Assembly (NCBI GenBank): GCA_002724185.1
Contig: PBOB01000054.1
Span: 1-64,000, forward strand
From: Acidiferrobacteraceae bacterium
GTDB lineage: Bacteria; Pseudomonadota; Gammaproteobacteria; Arenicellales; UBA868
DNA length: 64,000 bases
Reading direction: 5' to 3'
Shown here: piece after piece, positions 37,419 through 46,690 of the stretch
Layout of the letters: every line of letters begins with the position of its first letter
Position numbering within the stretch: the first letter of the stretch is position 1
Notes under the pieces: generated by a model
Databases searched by the model: none
What the model was told of the DNA's origin: nothing
What the model saw: the letters and a program-made list of their open reading frames with translations, nothing else
Translations under genes and position numbers: made by a program

Positions 37419-38129
37419 TCAATCTTCTAATAGTACATCTCGGGCTTGATTTACGAGGGAAGCCAGATAATCAGTGCCCCCGCGATCAGAATGAAGTTTC
37501 TGTATTAGTCTACGATGTGTCTCAATAACTTTATCCGATGCTGAGTTCTCATCAAGGCCAAGAATTTCTGCTGCTTCACGACGACTCATCGGGCCTGTGG
37601 GAGATTGACGTTTGGGTTCATCAGTCGAATCATCCTTTCGCCAGGTATTGCCGTGATAGCGATCAAGAAAGGCTTCTAGTAAAGCTGCTGATTGAGGATC
37701 ATCAGAGCGACATTCATTTAGCAGAATTAGTAACTGCTCTAGAGAAAGATCACTAATATTATTTCCAGAAAATTCACCCTTAGTAATATCTCCTGTTAGT
37801 TCGCCACTATCATGATCAAGTATCATAACAAAGTAACGAGTTTCGACTTTAGAAGTGTTTCCTGCTGGAGGTTTGCGCTTAGATCTAAACAATTTCCATG
37901 CTTGTCTAGCAACAAAATATCTTTGTATCCAAGGAACAGCGGCGCTCAATAGGGCGAATAGCCAGTGGATTCGGCCAGTAATTACCATGATTAGCAGAAA
38001 GCCCGCTACACCATAGAGTAGTATCATTCTAAAAAGATGTGTCCGTTGGATTGGCGAAGACTTTCTCAACCACGTGGCAAGCCAGAACAGGCCTATTATG
38101 GCGAATAAAGCTAGCAAAAGCCTTATCAT
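37419..38129 (-). CDS. Membrane J-domain protein with degenerate HPD motif
   Basis: A 236-residue protein with two or three N-terminal membrane helices (residues ~2-19, ~34-50 and ~55-70), a mixed linker, and a C-terminal J-like domain (residues ~180-235: MSRREAAEILGLDENSASDK onward). The signature loop reads KLHSDRGGTDYLAS, so the HPD tripeptide that stimulates DnaK is HSD (213-215). This is the Tim14/DnaJC15-like type of J domain. A VWA protein gene lies just upstream with 13 bases between. The same pair occurs, as far as I recall, in alphaproteobacteria. A role in membrane protein quality control is only a guess. Confidence 0.75.
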   Translation of the reverse strand: MIRLLLALFAIIGLFWLATWLRKSSPIQRTHLFRMILLYGVAGFLLIMVITGRIHWLFALLSAAVPWIQRYFVARQAWKLFRSKRKPPAGNTSKVETRYFVMILDHDSGELTGDITKGEFSGNNISDLSLEQLLILLNECRSDDPQSAALLEAFLDRYHGNTWRKDDSTDEPKRQSPTGPMSRREAAEILGLDENSASDKVIETHRRLIQKLHSDRGGTDYLASLVNQARDVLLED

Positions 38130-38142
38130 CGTGGATCGACTC

Positions 38143-38853
38143 TCAGCGAGTTTTTGCTAGTTGATGTGTTAGCTGAGCAATGTTTGTGCCATGCGAGATC
38201 GTATATTTATTGAGTGCCTTGTGGCCACCCGCAACAAATACTGCAACGGCACATAGTAGGTCTTTTAATTTGTGGACGCTGTTTGTGTCGAATTGACAAT
38301 ATGCCCCCTTGCTTAGGCGTGCAATATCACGAAAAGAACGTTCAGCAATCACGTCAAAACCATCTTGGAAAACAAAAATAGGCACACCCACAATACCAAG
38401 CTTTCCAGCTAGGCTATTTAGAATTATCGGGTCTTCTTCCATTGCGTCACCTACAAAAACTAGAGCTTTCACAGTTGTTTTCGAGCTTTCAGATATCGTA
38501 TGATCTAGTATCTTTGCGATTTGAGTTTGACCAGCCGCGCATCGGATGGAGCCCATATATGAGAGTAGACTTTCACCACTATTAGCCCAGGGAGTTGTTT
38601 CAAACTCTAAAAACCCTCGATAGTATGCCAATTGTATATCGAGACCACCCAGCGAGAGCGTCTCTTTGAACATTTGTGCTTGAATGTGGCAGGCACTATC
38701 CCACATTGGTTCACGGCTTGCCGTGGCATCCAACGAAAATATTAGTCTCGGATGCTTTGTCGTTATTTTTTCAACCGGAGTTGTCTTAACTTTCTGCAGG
38801 AAAGCAGTAATATCATCACTATTTGCTTTCTTTGGCAGTTTTTTGTTTTTCAT
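38143..38853 (-). CDS. VWA-domain protein
   Basis: A 236-residue von Willebrand factor A-like protein without signal peptide. The metal-ion site is LDATASREPMW (Asp42-x-Thr44-x-Ser46), a DxTxS variant of the usual DxSxS. Further landmarks are GGLDIQLAYYRGF, CAAGQTQIAKIL and ALVFVGDAMEED. The N-terminal ~30 residues are basic. The family is widespread beside a membrane J-domain gene; the function is unknown. It is the first gene of a VWA - J-domain - PBP run on the minus strand. Confidence 0.8.
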   Translation of the reverse strand: MKNKKLPKKANSDDITAFLQKVKTTPVEKITTKHPRLIFSLDATASREPMWDSACHIQAQMFKETLSLGGLDIQLAYYRGFLEFETTPWANSGESLLSYMGSIRCAAGQTQIAKILDHTISESSKTTVKALVFVGDAMEEDPIILNSLAGKLGIVGVPIFVFQDGFDVIAERSFRDIARLSKGAYCQFDTNSVHKLKDLLCAVAVFVAGGHKALNKYTISHGTNIAQLTHQLAKTR

Positions 38854-39307
38854 GTTGTTCAGAACCGATCGTCCACTACAGCGTTAAAAGGAATATTAAC
38901 ACTGCTTCATATCTTTTCTCGACCATGGCGTTTTGTTGAGAAGAAATCTATGGATTTTTCAAAATACTCGCAAGAGTAATACTCGTTATCAGTATTTTCT
39001 TCACATAGTTGCTACCATTCGACGATAGCTCGTCTATGGATGGCTTGAAGCCAATGCCACCGAATCTACACTAATATCGTTATGCCAAAATCTCGGGAAT
39101 TTGACTGTTTATGCCATATTTTTTGTGGTCTGGTCCATCTTCTGGAAAATGTGTATAAAAATTGGCCAGGGAGGTGAAACACATCAAGAAAAGGAGTAGG
39201 ATTACTAAGACGGACATGGCGGCTGCGTTATAGTTCAATATTAGAGCCGATTCTTCACATTTTTTTTCAGAGAGTTAAGTATGCTTCTCTGCCCACTGGA
39301 GTCTTAT
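38854..39307. other. Intergenic region, no gene found
   Basis: About 450 bases between the divergent VWA gene and the ydcH-like gene. It contains no convincing ORF, tRNA or riboswitch. A purine-rich stretch near 39170-39200 (GGGAGGTGAAAC, then AAAAGGAGTAGG) looks like ribosome binding sites, but only a 19-residue frame follows, which I do not call. It probably carries promoters for both flanking genes. Confidence 0.4.
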
Positions 39308-39514
39308 ATGAGTGATGATCAAGGAAGCGAACTGTCGCAACGCATTGAAGATCTTAAGGGAGAACATCGTGCTTTAGATCAAGAGTTGCGGTCGATGGCC
39401 GATGATCCGTTAGTAGATGATTTACAAATACAGAGATTAAAAAAGCGGAAGTTGTTTTTGAAAGATAGTATTGCGCATCTTGAGAGCAATCTTATGCCTG
39501 ATATGACTGCCTAA
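39308..39514 (+). CDS. YdcH-family small protein (DUF465)
   Basis: A 68-residue helical protein. The pattern ELSQRIEDLKGEHRALDQEL, then LQIQRLKKRKLFLKDSIAHLE, is the DUF465/YdcH two-helix hairpin, likely a coiled coil. Function unknown. The ATG at 39308 has CTGGAG eight bases upstream; a longer frame opening at 39281 lacks such a site and adds a non-family extension. It is convergent with ahcY and separated from it by a terminator hairpin. Confidence 0.85.
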   Translation: MSDDQGSELSQRIEDLKGEHRALDQELRSMADDPLVDDLQIQRLKKRKLFLKDSIAHLESNLMPDMTA

Positions 39515-39540
39515 CAGTCATTATGGAAGAAAAACACGAG

Positions 39541-39569
39541 AGGGAGCGCCACTGAGAGAGGCGCTCCCT
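39541..39569. terminator. Hairpin terminator between ydcH-like gene and ahcY
   Basis: AGGGAGCGCC (39541-39550) pairs with GGCGCTCCCT (39560-39569) around a nine-base loop, a ten-pair GC-rich stem. Only a short T stretch follows on the plus strand; on the minus strand T-rich sequence follows a few bases further on. Its place between convergent genes suits a two-way terminator. Confidence 0.7.
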
Positions 39570-39577
39570 TATCAGGC

Positions 39578-40990
39578 CTAGTATCGGTAGTAATTTGGCT
39601 TAAAAGGACCTTCTATGGGTACGCCTATATAATCTGCTTGTTCTTCGCTAAGTGTTGTCAAGGTGGCGCCAATTTTTCTTAGATGGAGACGAGCTACCAT
39701 TTCATCCAGTTTCTTGGGCAGCACATGTACTCCGCTGTTGTAATGTTCCGTTTGTTGCCATAGTTCAATCTGAGCTAGCACCTGGTTCGTAAACGAGTTA
39801 GACATAACAAAGCTTGGATGGCCGGTGGCACAGCCCAAATTAACCAGCCTTCCTTCAGCTAGAAGAATTATACGCTTTTTGTCAGGAAAAATAATATGGT
39901 CGACTTGGGGTTTTATATTTTCCCAAGAGTATTGACGCAGCGATGCTACATCAATTTCATTATCGAAATGACCAATATTGCAAATAATAGCTTGGTCTTT
40001 CATTTGACACATATGCTCATGTTGGATTACATGATAGTTTCCAGTCGCAGTCACAAAAATGTCCGCACGTGCTGCAGCATCCTCAATCGAAACTACCCGA
40101 TATCCCTCCATAGCAGCCTGGAGAGCACATATGGGATCGATTTCGGTTACCCAAACAGTTGCACCTAAACCACGTAGCGCCTGAGCACAACCTTTGCCAA
40201 CATCTCCATAGCCCATAATAAGTGCAGTTTTACCAGCAACCATAACATCAGTCGCTCTTTTAATTCCATCAACTAGTGATTCTCGACAACCATATAAATT
40301 ATCAAATTTAGATTTAGTTACAGAATCATTTACATTGATAGCTGGAAATGGCAATTCCCCTGCTTTTTCCATTTGATATAGGCGATGTACGCCCGTTGTT
40401 GTTTCTTCGGTTACGCCGCGAATATTTTTTAGAATACGACTATAGAAACCTGACTGTTGTAACCGTTTTCGTATACTAGAAAATAGTGCTTCCTCCTCTT
40501 CGCTGGTTGGTTTGGATATCAGGGAAGGATCATTTTCCGCTTTTGCTCCCAATGTCACTAGCAGAGTCGCATCACCTCCATCATCGAGAATCATATTAGG
40601 GGTGCTACCATCATGCCACTGCAATATTCTATGCGTAAATTCCCAGTATTCGTCGAGTGTTTCACCTTTGTAGGCAAATACTGGAATTTCATTTGCAGCA
40701 ACCGCGGCTGCAGCATGATCTTGTGTGGAAAATATGTTACATGATGCCCACCGAAGATCAGCACCAAGGACTTGCAATGTTTCAATAAGAACGGCAGTCT
40801 GTATAGTCATATGCAAGCTGCCAGCTATTCGCGCGCCCCGTAATGGTTGGCTCGCAGCATACTCTTCTCTCAAGGCCATTAGCCCAGGCATTTCTGTCTC
40901 AGCTATAGCAATTTCCCTCTGCCCCCATGCAGCTAGCGAGAGATCAGCAACTTGGTAGTCAGAAAACTCAGATTTTGTTTGAGCGCTCAT
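39578..40990 (-). CDS. ahcY: S-adenosylhomocysteinase AhcY
   Basis: Hydrolyses S-adenosylhomocysteine to adenosine and homocysteine, closing the methyl cycle. NAD-binding [18 protein letters not shown], the substrate region [14 protein letters not shown] and the C-terminal [10 protein letters not shown] are diagnostic. Two ATGs occur, at 40996 and 40990. GGAG (40997-41000) abuts the first but lies six bases before the second, so 40990 is chosen, giving 470 residues (long type, as usual in proteobacteria). An SAH riboswitch lies in its leader. metK lies upstream on the same strand. Confidence 0.96.
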   Translation of the reverse strand: MSAQTKSEFSDYQVADLSLAAWGQREIAIAETEMPGLMALREEYAASQPLRGARIAGSLHMTIQTAVLIETLQVLGADLRWASCNIFSTQDHAAAAVAANEIPVFAYKGETLDEYWEFTHRILQWHDGSTPNMILDDGGDATLLVTLGAKAENDPSLISKPTSEEEEALFSSIRKRLQQSGFYSRILKNIRGVTEETTTGVHRLYQMEKAGELPFPAINVNDSVTKSKFDNLYGCRESLVDGIKRATDVMVAGKTALIMGYGDVGKGCAQALRGLGATVWVTEIDPICALQAAMEGYRVVSIEDAAARADIFVTATGNYHVIQHEHMCQMKDQAIICNIGHFDNEIDVASLRQYSWENIKPQVDHIIFPDKKRIILLAEGRLVNLGCATGHPSFVMSNSFTNQVLAQIELWQQTEHYNSGVHVLPKKLDEMVARLHLRKIGATLTTLSEEQADYIGVPIEGPFKPNYYRY

Positions 40991-41008
40991 ATGCATCTCC
41001 TAATCAAT

Positions 41009-41090
41009 CGAGCGCCGTTGCTATTTTAAGACTCTGATTTTGCCGAGCCTGGCAGCATAAAAACAAACTGCTGTCGCAACGCTCCTCGGC
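41009..41090 (-). ncRNA. SAH riboswitch
   Basis: On the minus strand the leader of ahcY reads GCCGAGGAGCGTTGCGAC ... GCCAGGCTCGGC ... CAACGGCGCTCG, the consensus of the S-adenosylhomocysteine riboswitch class. Helix P1 pairs 41085-41090 with 41042-41047. The pseudoknot pairs GAGCGTT (41078-41084) with GGCGCTC (41010-41016). P2 has a large AT-rich loop. It ends 19 bases before the ahcY start. The class is an ON switch that raises ahcY expression when SAH accumulates. The location and conserved core make the identity strong; switching mode is family knowledge. Confidence 0.93.
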
Positions 41091-41144
41091 TGAGCCTGTT
41101 CAGCTAGTGGTGAGTAGCAAAAACCAATTTATGGTGAAAATTAG

Positions 41145-42317
41145 CTATATAGTAATCCCAGCTGCCTCCCTAAGTAAATCTACTTTGTCGGTATGTTCCC
41201 AGCTAAACTGATTCTCAGTTCTGCCAAAGTGGCCATAAGCTGCGGTATCTTTATATATCGGTCGAAGTAAGTTGAGTTCTTGGACTATCCGTTTTGGTCG
41301 TAGATCAAAATGCTCCGTGACAAGCGATTCTATATCTTCTTCTGGTATAGCATGGGTTCCAAAAGTATTAACCATCAGCGACACTGGGCGCGCTACTCCT
41401 ATCGCATATGCTAGTTGTATTTCGCATTTTTCCGCAAGACCAGCTGCAACTACGTTTTTAGCTACATACCGAAGTGCGTATGCTGCTGAACGGTCGACTT
41501 TAGATGGATCTTTTCCAGAAAAAGCCCCACCTCCGTGATGAGCAGACCCACCATAAGTATCGACAATAATCTTACGCCCAGTTAATCCGCAATCTCCGTG
41601 CGGGCCTCCAATCACAAAACGGCCTGTTGGGTTGACGAGAAATCTGGTTTTATTTGAAATCATTGTCGTTGGTAACACTGGTTTAATGATTTCATCAATT
41701 ACGCTATCACTAAGGGTTTCATGAGTAACATCTTCATCATGTTGGGTTGAAAGCACGACGGTATCAATTAGGGTAGGTTTTCCATCTTCATATCGCACGC
41801 TAATCTGGCTTTTCGCATCGGGCCTTAGCCATGGTAACTTGCCAGATTTGCGAACCTCTGCCTGTTTCTTTACCAATCGGTGAGCATAAGTGATTGGAAA
41901 AGGCATCAAGACATCTGTTTCATTACAAGCAAAGCCAAACATAAGGCCTTGATCACCAGCGCCCTGTTCTAGATCTATTCCTTCGCCTTCATTTACACCT
42001 TGAGCGATATCACTTGATTGTTTATCAAGGGCTATAACTACAGAACAGCTAGCGTGGTCATAGCCCATATCAGATGAGCAATATCCGATATCTTGAATGG
42101 TGTTTCGGACTACTTGAGTGGTATCGATTTGTGCGTTTGTTGTTATCTCGCCAGAAATTACCGCTAGCCCGGTCGTTACCAAGGTTTCACACCCTACTCT
42201 AGAACTAGGATCTTGCTCTATTAAAGCATCAAGCACCGCATCAGAGATTTGATCTGCCATCTTGTCTGGATGGCCTTCTGATACAGATTCTGAAGTAAAT
42301 ATGAAGTCGCGCGACAT
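41145..42317 (-). CDS. metK: S-adenosylmethionine synthetase MetK
   Basis: Makes S-adenosylmethionine from methionine and ATP. The start [20 protein letters not shown], the [10 protein letters not shown] loop, [17 protein letters not shown] and [19 protein letters not shown] are the conserved blocks. Length 390 residues (384 in E. coli). The ATG is preceded by AGGAGGGTTA, a strong ribosome binding site. It lies between ileS and the SAH riboswitch plus ahcY, all on the minus strand. A 163-base leader separates it from ileS. Confidence 0.97.
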   Translation of the reverse strand: MSRDFIFTSESVSEGHPDKMADQISDAVLDALIEQDPSSRVGCETLVTTGLAVISGEITTNAQIDTTQVVRNTIQDIGYCSSDMGYDHASCSVVIALDKQSSDIAQGVNEGEGIDLEQGAGDQGLMFGFACNETDVLMPFPITYAHRLVKKQAEVRKSGKLPWLRPDAKSQISVRYEDGKPTLIDTVVLSTQHDEDVTHETLSDSVIDEIIKPVLPTTMISNKTRFLVNPTGRFVIGGPHGDCGLTGRKIIVDTYGGSAHHGGGAFSGKDPSKVDRSAAYALRYVAKNVVAAGLAEKCEIQLAYAIGVARPVSLMVNTFGTHAIPEEDIESLVTEHFDLRPKRIVQELNLLRPIYKDTAAYGHFGRTENQFSWEHTDKVDLLREAAGITI

Positions 42318-42411
42318 TAACCCTCCTATGTTAGTAAAACTTTATTCGATCACTAATCAATACTGTATGAATGTTTATCATCTATTTCTTAGGTTCATTC
42401 TAGCAGAGTGT

Positions 42412-42434
42412 CTGCACATGATCTCTTTGTGCAG
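42412..42434 (-). promoter_or_regulatory. Inverted repeat in the metK leader
   Basis: CTGCACA and TGTGCAG form a perfect seven-pair stem with a nine-base loop, between the ileS stop and metK. No T run follows, so it is not a standard terminator. I do not recognise a known riboswitch core here. It may be an operator, an RNA processing site, or chance. Confidence 0.35.
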
Positions 42435-42480
42435 GTAAATTGCCCCATTCAATATCATAGGCTAGTGCCTACGTCAGCAG

Positions 42481-45400
42481 CTAAATTTTGCGAAGTGCAA
42501 TTGTCCATGTGTGCTTATCAATTTGATTTTCACTTGCAAAAGTATCGGCGAAGTCATTGTCCATCCATTTCTTCGCAAGGGTTTCTGCCATAATCCAATT
42601 TTGATGAATCTCGATACTTCGTTCTATTTCAATAGAGCCGGTAACTCGCAATTCGATCCGGTCGGAAACTTCAAGACCCGCTTGTTTTCTGGTTTCTTGC
42701 ACCGTACGAATAAGCTCGCGTGCTAATCCTTCAGCTTCAAGTTCCGGTGTCATTCGTGTGTCTAGTGCCACCAGATAGCCATCCGATTCAGAACTCGCAT
42801 ATCCCTCGGCAGCTTCTGTCTCTATCAATATGTCTTCTGGCTCAAGAATAACTTTTTGCCCATCAACGAGCAGAAAATTCGTTTGGCCTCGTTGCTGCTT
42901 ATCGGCAATCACAGAGCTATTTGCCTCTAAAAGGGTTTGGCGAATTCTGGGAATTAACTTTCCATAGCGCGAACCGATTCTTGGTAAATTTGGCTTTAAT
43001 CGGTAAACAATGAGTTGATCATCCTGTTGAACAATTTCAAGTTCTTTAACGTTTAATTCTTCAAGGATTAATTCCTTATGCTGGATTGCAGATTCAATTG
43101 TCGCTTTATCGGGCAACCGAGCTAGCATTCTCGAGAGTGGTTGCCTGATGCGGATTCGATTGCTTTCTCTAGCTGCTCGACCTAGTGCAACAATTTTTTG
43201 AGCAACAGCTATTGATGTCAATAGTTCGTCGTTCCTCCAAGCAGGATTAGCCTTTGGCCAGTCGGCCAAGTGAACACTAATCGCAGTTGCTTCCTCATCG
43301 GCACGAACTAAATTTTGATATATTTCGTCAGCTAAAAATGGCATAAAGGGAGCAATTAACCGATGAACAGCATCAAGGCAATTGTACAGAGTCAAGTAGG
43401 CAGATTGTTTGTCGTCCCCAGCTTCGCTTTTCCAAAAGCGCCTTCGATTGCGACGTATGTACCAGTTACTTAATTGATCCGTGAAGTTCTCAATTAAGTT
43501 CCCAGCTCGTTTTGCATCGTAGCTTTCAAGCGCACGGGTTACGGATGTAATAGTTTGGTAGAGTAGAGCCAATATCCAGCGATCAATCTCGGGGCGTCTG
43601 GTTAACGGTATTTCTTGATGTAGATTGACATTATCCAGTGTCGCGTACAATGTAAAAAAAGAATATGTATTCCAAAGTGTGTTCACAAAAGAGCTTGCTA
43701 CCTCAGCAACTATTTCAGTAGATATACGCTTTTGAGCTTCAGGAGCAAGGCGCGCTAGAAAATACCAGCGCAGCGAGTCGACTCCGACAGTATCAATAAC
43801 ATCATATGGATTGACAATGTTACCTTGTGATTTAGACATCTTTTTACCATGTGCATCTACGATATGGTTGAGACAAACACAATTTCGAAAGGCTACGCTG
43901 TCGGAGACCAAAGTGGCAATTGCATGCAGGCTGTAAAACCAGCCGCGCGTCTGGTCTATTGCTTCACAAATATAATCAGCAGGAAAATGACGGTTAAAAG
44001 TGGTATTATTTTCAAAAGGGTAATGCCACTGAGCATATGACATGGCTCCAGAATCGAACCAACAGTCAATTACTTCTTCAACACGGTGATATTCTCGGCC
44101 AGTTTTAGAATCCTTGAAGGTTATCTCATCTATCGATGGCCGATGCAGATCGACATCGTCAAGAGATCGGCCGCACAAAGACTCGAGCTCTGCTAGTGAG
44201 CCTATACATCGAAAATCGCCTTGGCCATCGGTCCAAATTGGTAACGGCGTTCCCCAGAACCTTTCGCGGGAGAGCGCCCAGTCGACATTGTTCTCTAACC
44301 AATTGCCGAATCGTCCATCTCGAATAGTTTGTGGCACCCAATTTATACTTTGATTTAGCTCAACCATTCGGTCACGTCTAGAAGTAGTGCGTATATACCA
44401 GGCGTTCTTAGCATAATATATTAGAGGGTCTCCGGTTCTCCAGCCAAAAGGATAGTTGTGTTTGAAAGACTTCTTTTGAAATAGGAGGCCTTTTCCCTCA
44501 AGTAGACTGATAATTATAGGGTCTGCGTCTTTAAAAAATATTCCCGCTAGGAATTTTATATCTGCTTTGAAGCAACCATCCAAACCAACCCCATGGATTA
44601 TGGGAAGATCGTTTTTCTGGCCAAGTTCTAGGTCGTCTACACCATATGCGGGTGCAATGTGAACTATCCCAGTCCCTTCGTCTATGCTAACAAAGCTAGC
44701 GGCGAGTACCCGACATATTTCTCCTGATGCATCTAGATCATTAAATAGGCGTTCATAACGTAAACCAACTAGTTCGTTGCCAGTAACGGTTTGGACTACC
44801 TGATAGTTCTTATTAATCAACACCGATTCAACTAGTGACGACGCAATCAGATAAGTCTCATCGTCGCAATGCACATAAGAGTATTCAATATCGTTCCCGA
44901 CTGCCAAAGCTAGATTTGATGGGAGGGTCCAGGGTGTTGTCGTCCACACCAAAAAAAATGTTTTAGTTTGATCTACCAGGGCAAACTTCACTATTATGGA
45001 CGGGTCTTCCGTCTCTCGATATCCTTGTGCAACTTCGTGGGACGATAAGGTGGCGCCAATGCGTGGATCATATGGGACAACTTTGTAATCTTGATAAATT
45101 AGACCTTTATCCCAAATAACCTTAAGCAGGTTCCATACTGATTCAATGTAGGAATTATTAAGTGTGTAATATGCCTCATCTAGGTCAACCCAGAATCCCA
45201 TGCGTTCTGTGAGAGCTTCCCACTCGCCTATATAGCGCATCACGGATTCTCTACAAAGTTTTGTGAATTCAGCTATTCCTATTTTCTGTTCAATGTCGTG
45301 TTTGTTAAAAATCCCAAGTTCTTTTTCAATTTCATGCTCAACTGGGAGGCCATGTGTATCCCAGCCAGCCTTGCGTGGTACGTGAAAGCCTTGCATAGTT

Positions 45401-45618
45401 CTAAATCGAGGATAAATATCTTTAAATGTTCTCGCTAACACGTGGTGTATTCCAGGTCGACCATTAGCAGTCGGGGGACCGTCATTGAAAGTGAATAGTG
45501 GCTTATTTTGCGACTGCCGTAACGATTCTTCGAATACTTTATTTATACGCCAAAAATCAAGTATTCGTTTCTCAATTTCGGGGCCGTCATAACGTCCAGC
45601 CACAGTTTTGAATTGCAT
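42481..45618 (-). CDS. ileS: Isoleucyl-tRNA synthetase, type 2 (eukaryote-like), GIHH signature
   Basis: Charges tRNA-Ile. From the ATG at 45618 it has 1045 residues, ~110 more than E. coli IleRS, and follows the type 2 (eukaryote-like) pattern: FTFNDGPPTANGRP then GIHHV at 56-60, GWDTHGLPVEHEIEKELGI, and a long C-terminal extension. The class I signature HIGH is replaced by G-I-H-H (bases 45442-45453). The second signature KKMSKSQGN is intact. A TTG six codons upstream is an alternative start. Type 2 IleRS is associated with natural mupirocin resistance. It lies alone before metK rather than in the usual ribF-ileS-lspA group. Confidence 0.93.
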   Translation of the reverse strand: MQFKTVAGRYDGPEIEKRILDFWRINKVFEESLRQSQNKPLFTFNDGPPTANGRPGIHHVLARTFKDIYPRFRTMQGFHVPRKAGWDTHGLPVEHEIEKELGIFNKHDIEQKIGIAEFTKLCRESVMRYIGEWEALTERMGFWVDLDEAYYTLNNSYIESVWNLLKVIWDKGLIYQDYKVVPYDPRIGATLSSHEVAQGYRETEDPSIIVKFALVDQTKTFFLVWTTTPWTLPSNLALAVGNDIEYSYVHCDDETYLIASSLVESVLINKNYQVVQTVTGNELVGLRYERLFNDLDASGEICRVLAASFVSIDEGTGIVHIAPAYGVDDLELGQKNDLPIIHGVGLDGCFKADIKFLAGIFFKDADPIIISLLEGKGLLFQKKSFKHNYPFGWRTGDPLIYYAKNAWYIRTTSRRDRMVELNQSINWVPQTIRDGRFGNWLENNVDWALSRERFWGTPLPIWTDGQGDFRCIGSLAELESLCGRSLDDVDLHRPSIDEITFKDSKTGREYHRVEEVIDCWFDSGAMSYAQWHYPFENNTTFNRHFPADYICEAIDQTRGWFYSLHAIATLVSDSVAFRNCVCLNHIVDAHGKKMSKSQGNIVNPYDVIDTVGVDSLRWYFLARLAPEAQKRISTEIVAEVASSFVNTLWNTYSFFTLYATLDNVNLHQEIPLTRRPEIDRWILALLYQTITSVTRALESYDAKRAGNLIENFTDQLSNWYIRRNRRRFWKSEAGDDKQSAYLTLYNCLDAVHRLIAPFMPFLADEIYQNLVRADEEATAISVHLADWPKANPAWRNDELLTSIAVAQKIVALGRAARESNRIRIRQPLSRMLARLPDKATIESAIQHKELILEELNVKELEIVQQDDQLIVYRLKPNLPRIGSRYGKLIPRIRQTLLEANSSVIADKQQRGQTNFLLVDGQKVILEPEDILIETEAAEGYASSESDGYLVALDTRMTPELEAEGLARELIRTVQETRKQAGLEVSDRIELRVTGSIEIERSIEIHQNWIMAETLAKKWMDNDFADTFASENQIDKHTWTIALRKI

Positions 45619-45736
45619 ATGATCTATTCCAAGCAATACTATGGGTTGATTTAGATAGTATTGGAGGTGTTGAGCTTACTGCAAGGATGACACCATATCC
45701 GAAGGTGAGTCAAACTTATTGTTGTCATAGCAAAGA

Positions 45737-46690
45737 TTAGATTGCTGCTGAATCATCTAGTAATACTGAGATATGCTTGGCTACGCTCTCAGACAATCCC
45801 TTTAGATTGTAGCCCCCCTCAAGGACAGAAATTAGTCTACCTTCTGACGAAGAGTCTGCGACTTCAAGTAGTCTCGTGGTCATCCACCCATAGAAATCGG
45901 TACTAAGGTTAATATCTCCTAACGGATCAGTTTGATGTGCATCGAAGCCAGCTGAAATAACAACGGCGTCCGGCTTAAATTCGTAAGCAAATGGAAGAAT
46001 AACTTCTCGGAAGGCTTGTTCATATTCGTTATCTCCGCTTCCTGCATGCATTGGGCAGTTAAGGGTAGCACCAACTCCAGAACCGACCCCTGTTTCGCTT
46101 GAAGCCCCTGTTCCAGGATAGTGGGGGTATTGATGCAGACTTACATATAGGACAGAAGGATCCTGCTCAAATATATGCTGAGTCCCATTACCATGGTGTA
46201 CATCCCAATCAACTATTAGAATTTTATCAAGTCCATATTGTTTTTGGAGATAACGAGTTGCTATGGCAACATTGTTAAATAAGCAAAATCCCATAGCTTC
46301 GCTTCGCTCTGCATGGTGTCCAGGCGGACGGACTAGTGCGAATCCATTATTAACTTGTCCTGACATAACAGCATCGGCAATCCGCATTACACCGCCAGCG
46401 GCGAGTAGTGCAGTATCGAAAGATTTCGTACTGACTTGAACATCAGGGCTATCAAGTTGTCCTCCGCCATTCGCGCAAGTTTCTCGAGCGCGTTGGACAA
46501 GCTTCATATCGTGAACCTCAGTTAGCCATTTCTCATCACAGGTCTCTGCGGTGATTGGTAGTAACGTTTCGAACCACGAAAATTCTCTAATATGATCAAG
46601 TACTGATCTCATCCGAGCAGGCCGCTCTGGATGAGACTTTCCAGTGTCGTGGAGCAAGAAACGTTCATCAGATAGGAAGCCAGTATTCAT
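45737..46690 (-). CDS. Histone deacetylase family protein (AcuC/HdaH-like)
   Basis: A 317-residue zinc-dependent deacetylase of the arginase/deacetylase fold. Active-site RPPGHHAE (His125, His126), zinc ligands in DWDVHHGNG (Asp163, His165) and TDPLGD (Asp255), and LHQYPHYPGTG are all present. Bacterial members act on acetylated small molecules such as polyamines, or on acetyl-lysine of proteins such as acetyl-CoA synthetase. No acs or polyamine gene is near, so the substrate is open. Confidence 0.9.
   Translation of the reverse strand: MNTGFLSDERFLLHDTGKSHPERPARMRSVLDHIREFSWFETLLPITAETCDEKWLTEVHDMKLVQRARETCANGGGQLDSPDVQVSTKSFDTALLAAGGVMRIADAVMSGQVNNGFALVRPPGHHAERSEAMGFCLFNNVAIATRYLQKQYGLDKILIVDWDVHHGNGTQHIFEQDPSVLYVSLHQYPHYPGTGASSETGVGSGVGATLNCPMHAGSGDNEYEQAFREVILPFAYEFKPDAVVISAGFDAHQTDPLGDINLSTDFYGWMTTRLLEVADSSSEGRLISVLEGGYNLKGLSESVAKHISVLLDDSAAI

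Noticed and set aside
39174-39233. 19-residue ORF (GTG start) in the VWA-ydcH gap
   Set aside because: The purine-rich sequence directly abuts the start codon, giving no proper spacing, and the peptide is too short to judge.
41272-41538. 88-codon ORF antisense to metK
   Set aside because: Shadow of the conserved metK gene on the other strand.
42318-42480. SAM riboswitch in the metK leader
   Set aside because: None of the conserved cores of the SAM riboswitch classes I know is visible; only a simple hairpin.
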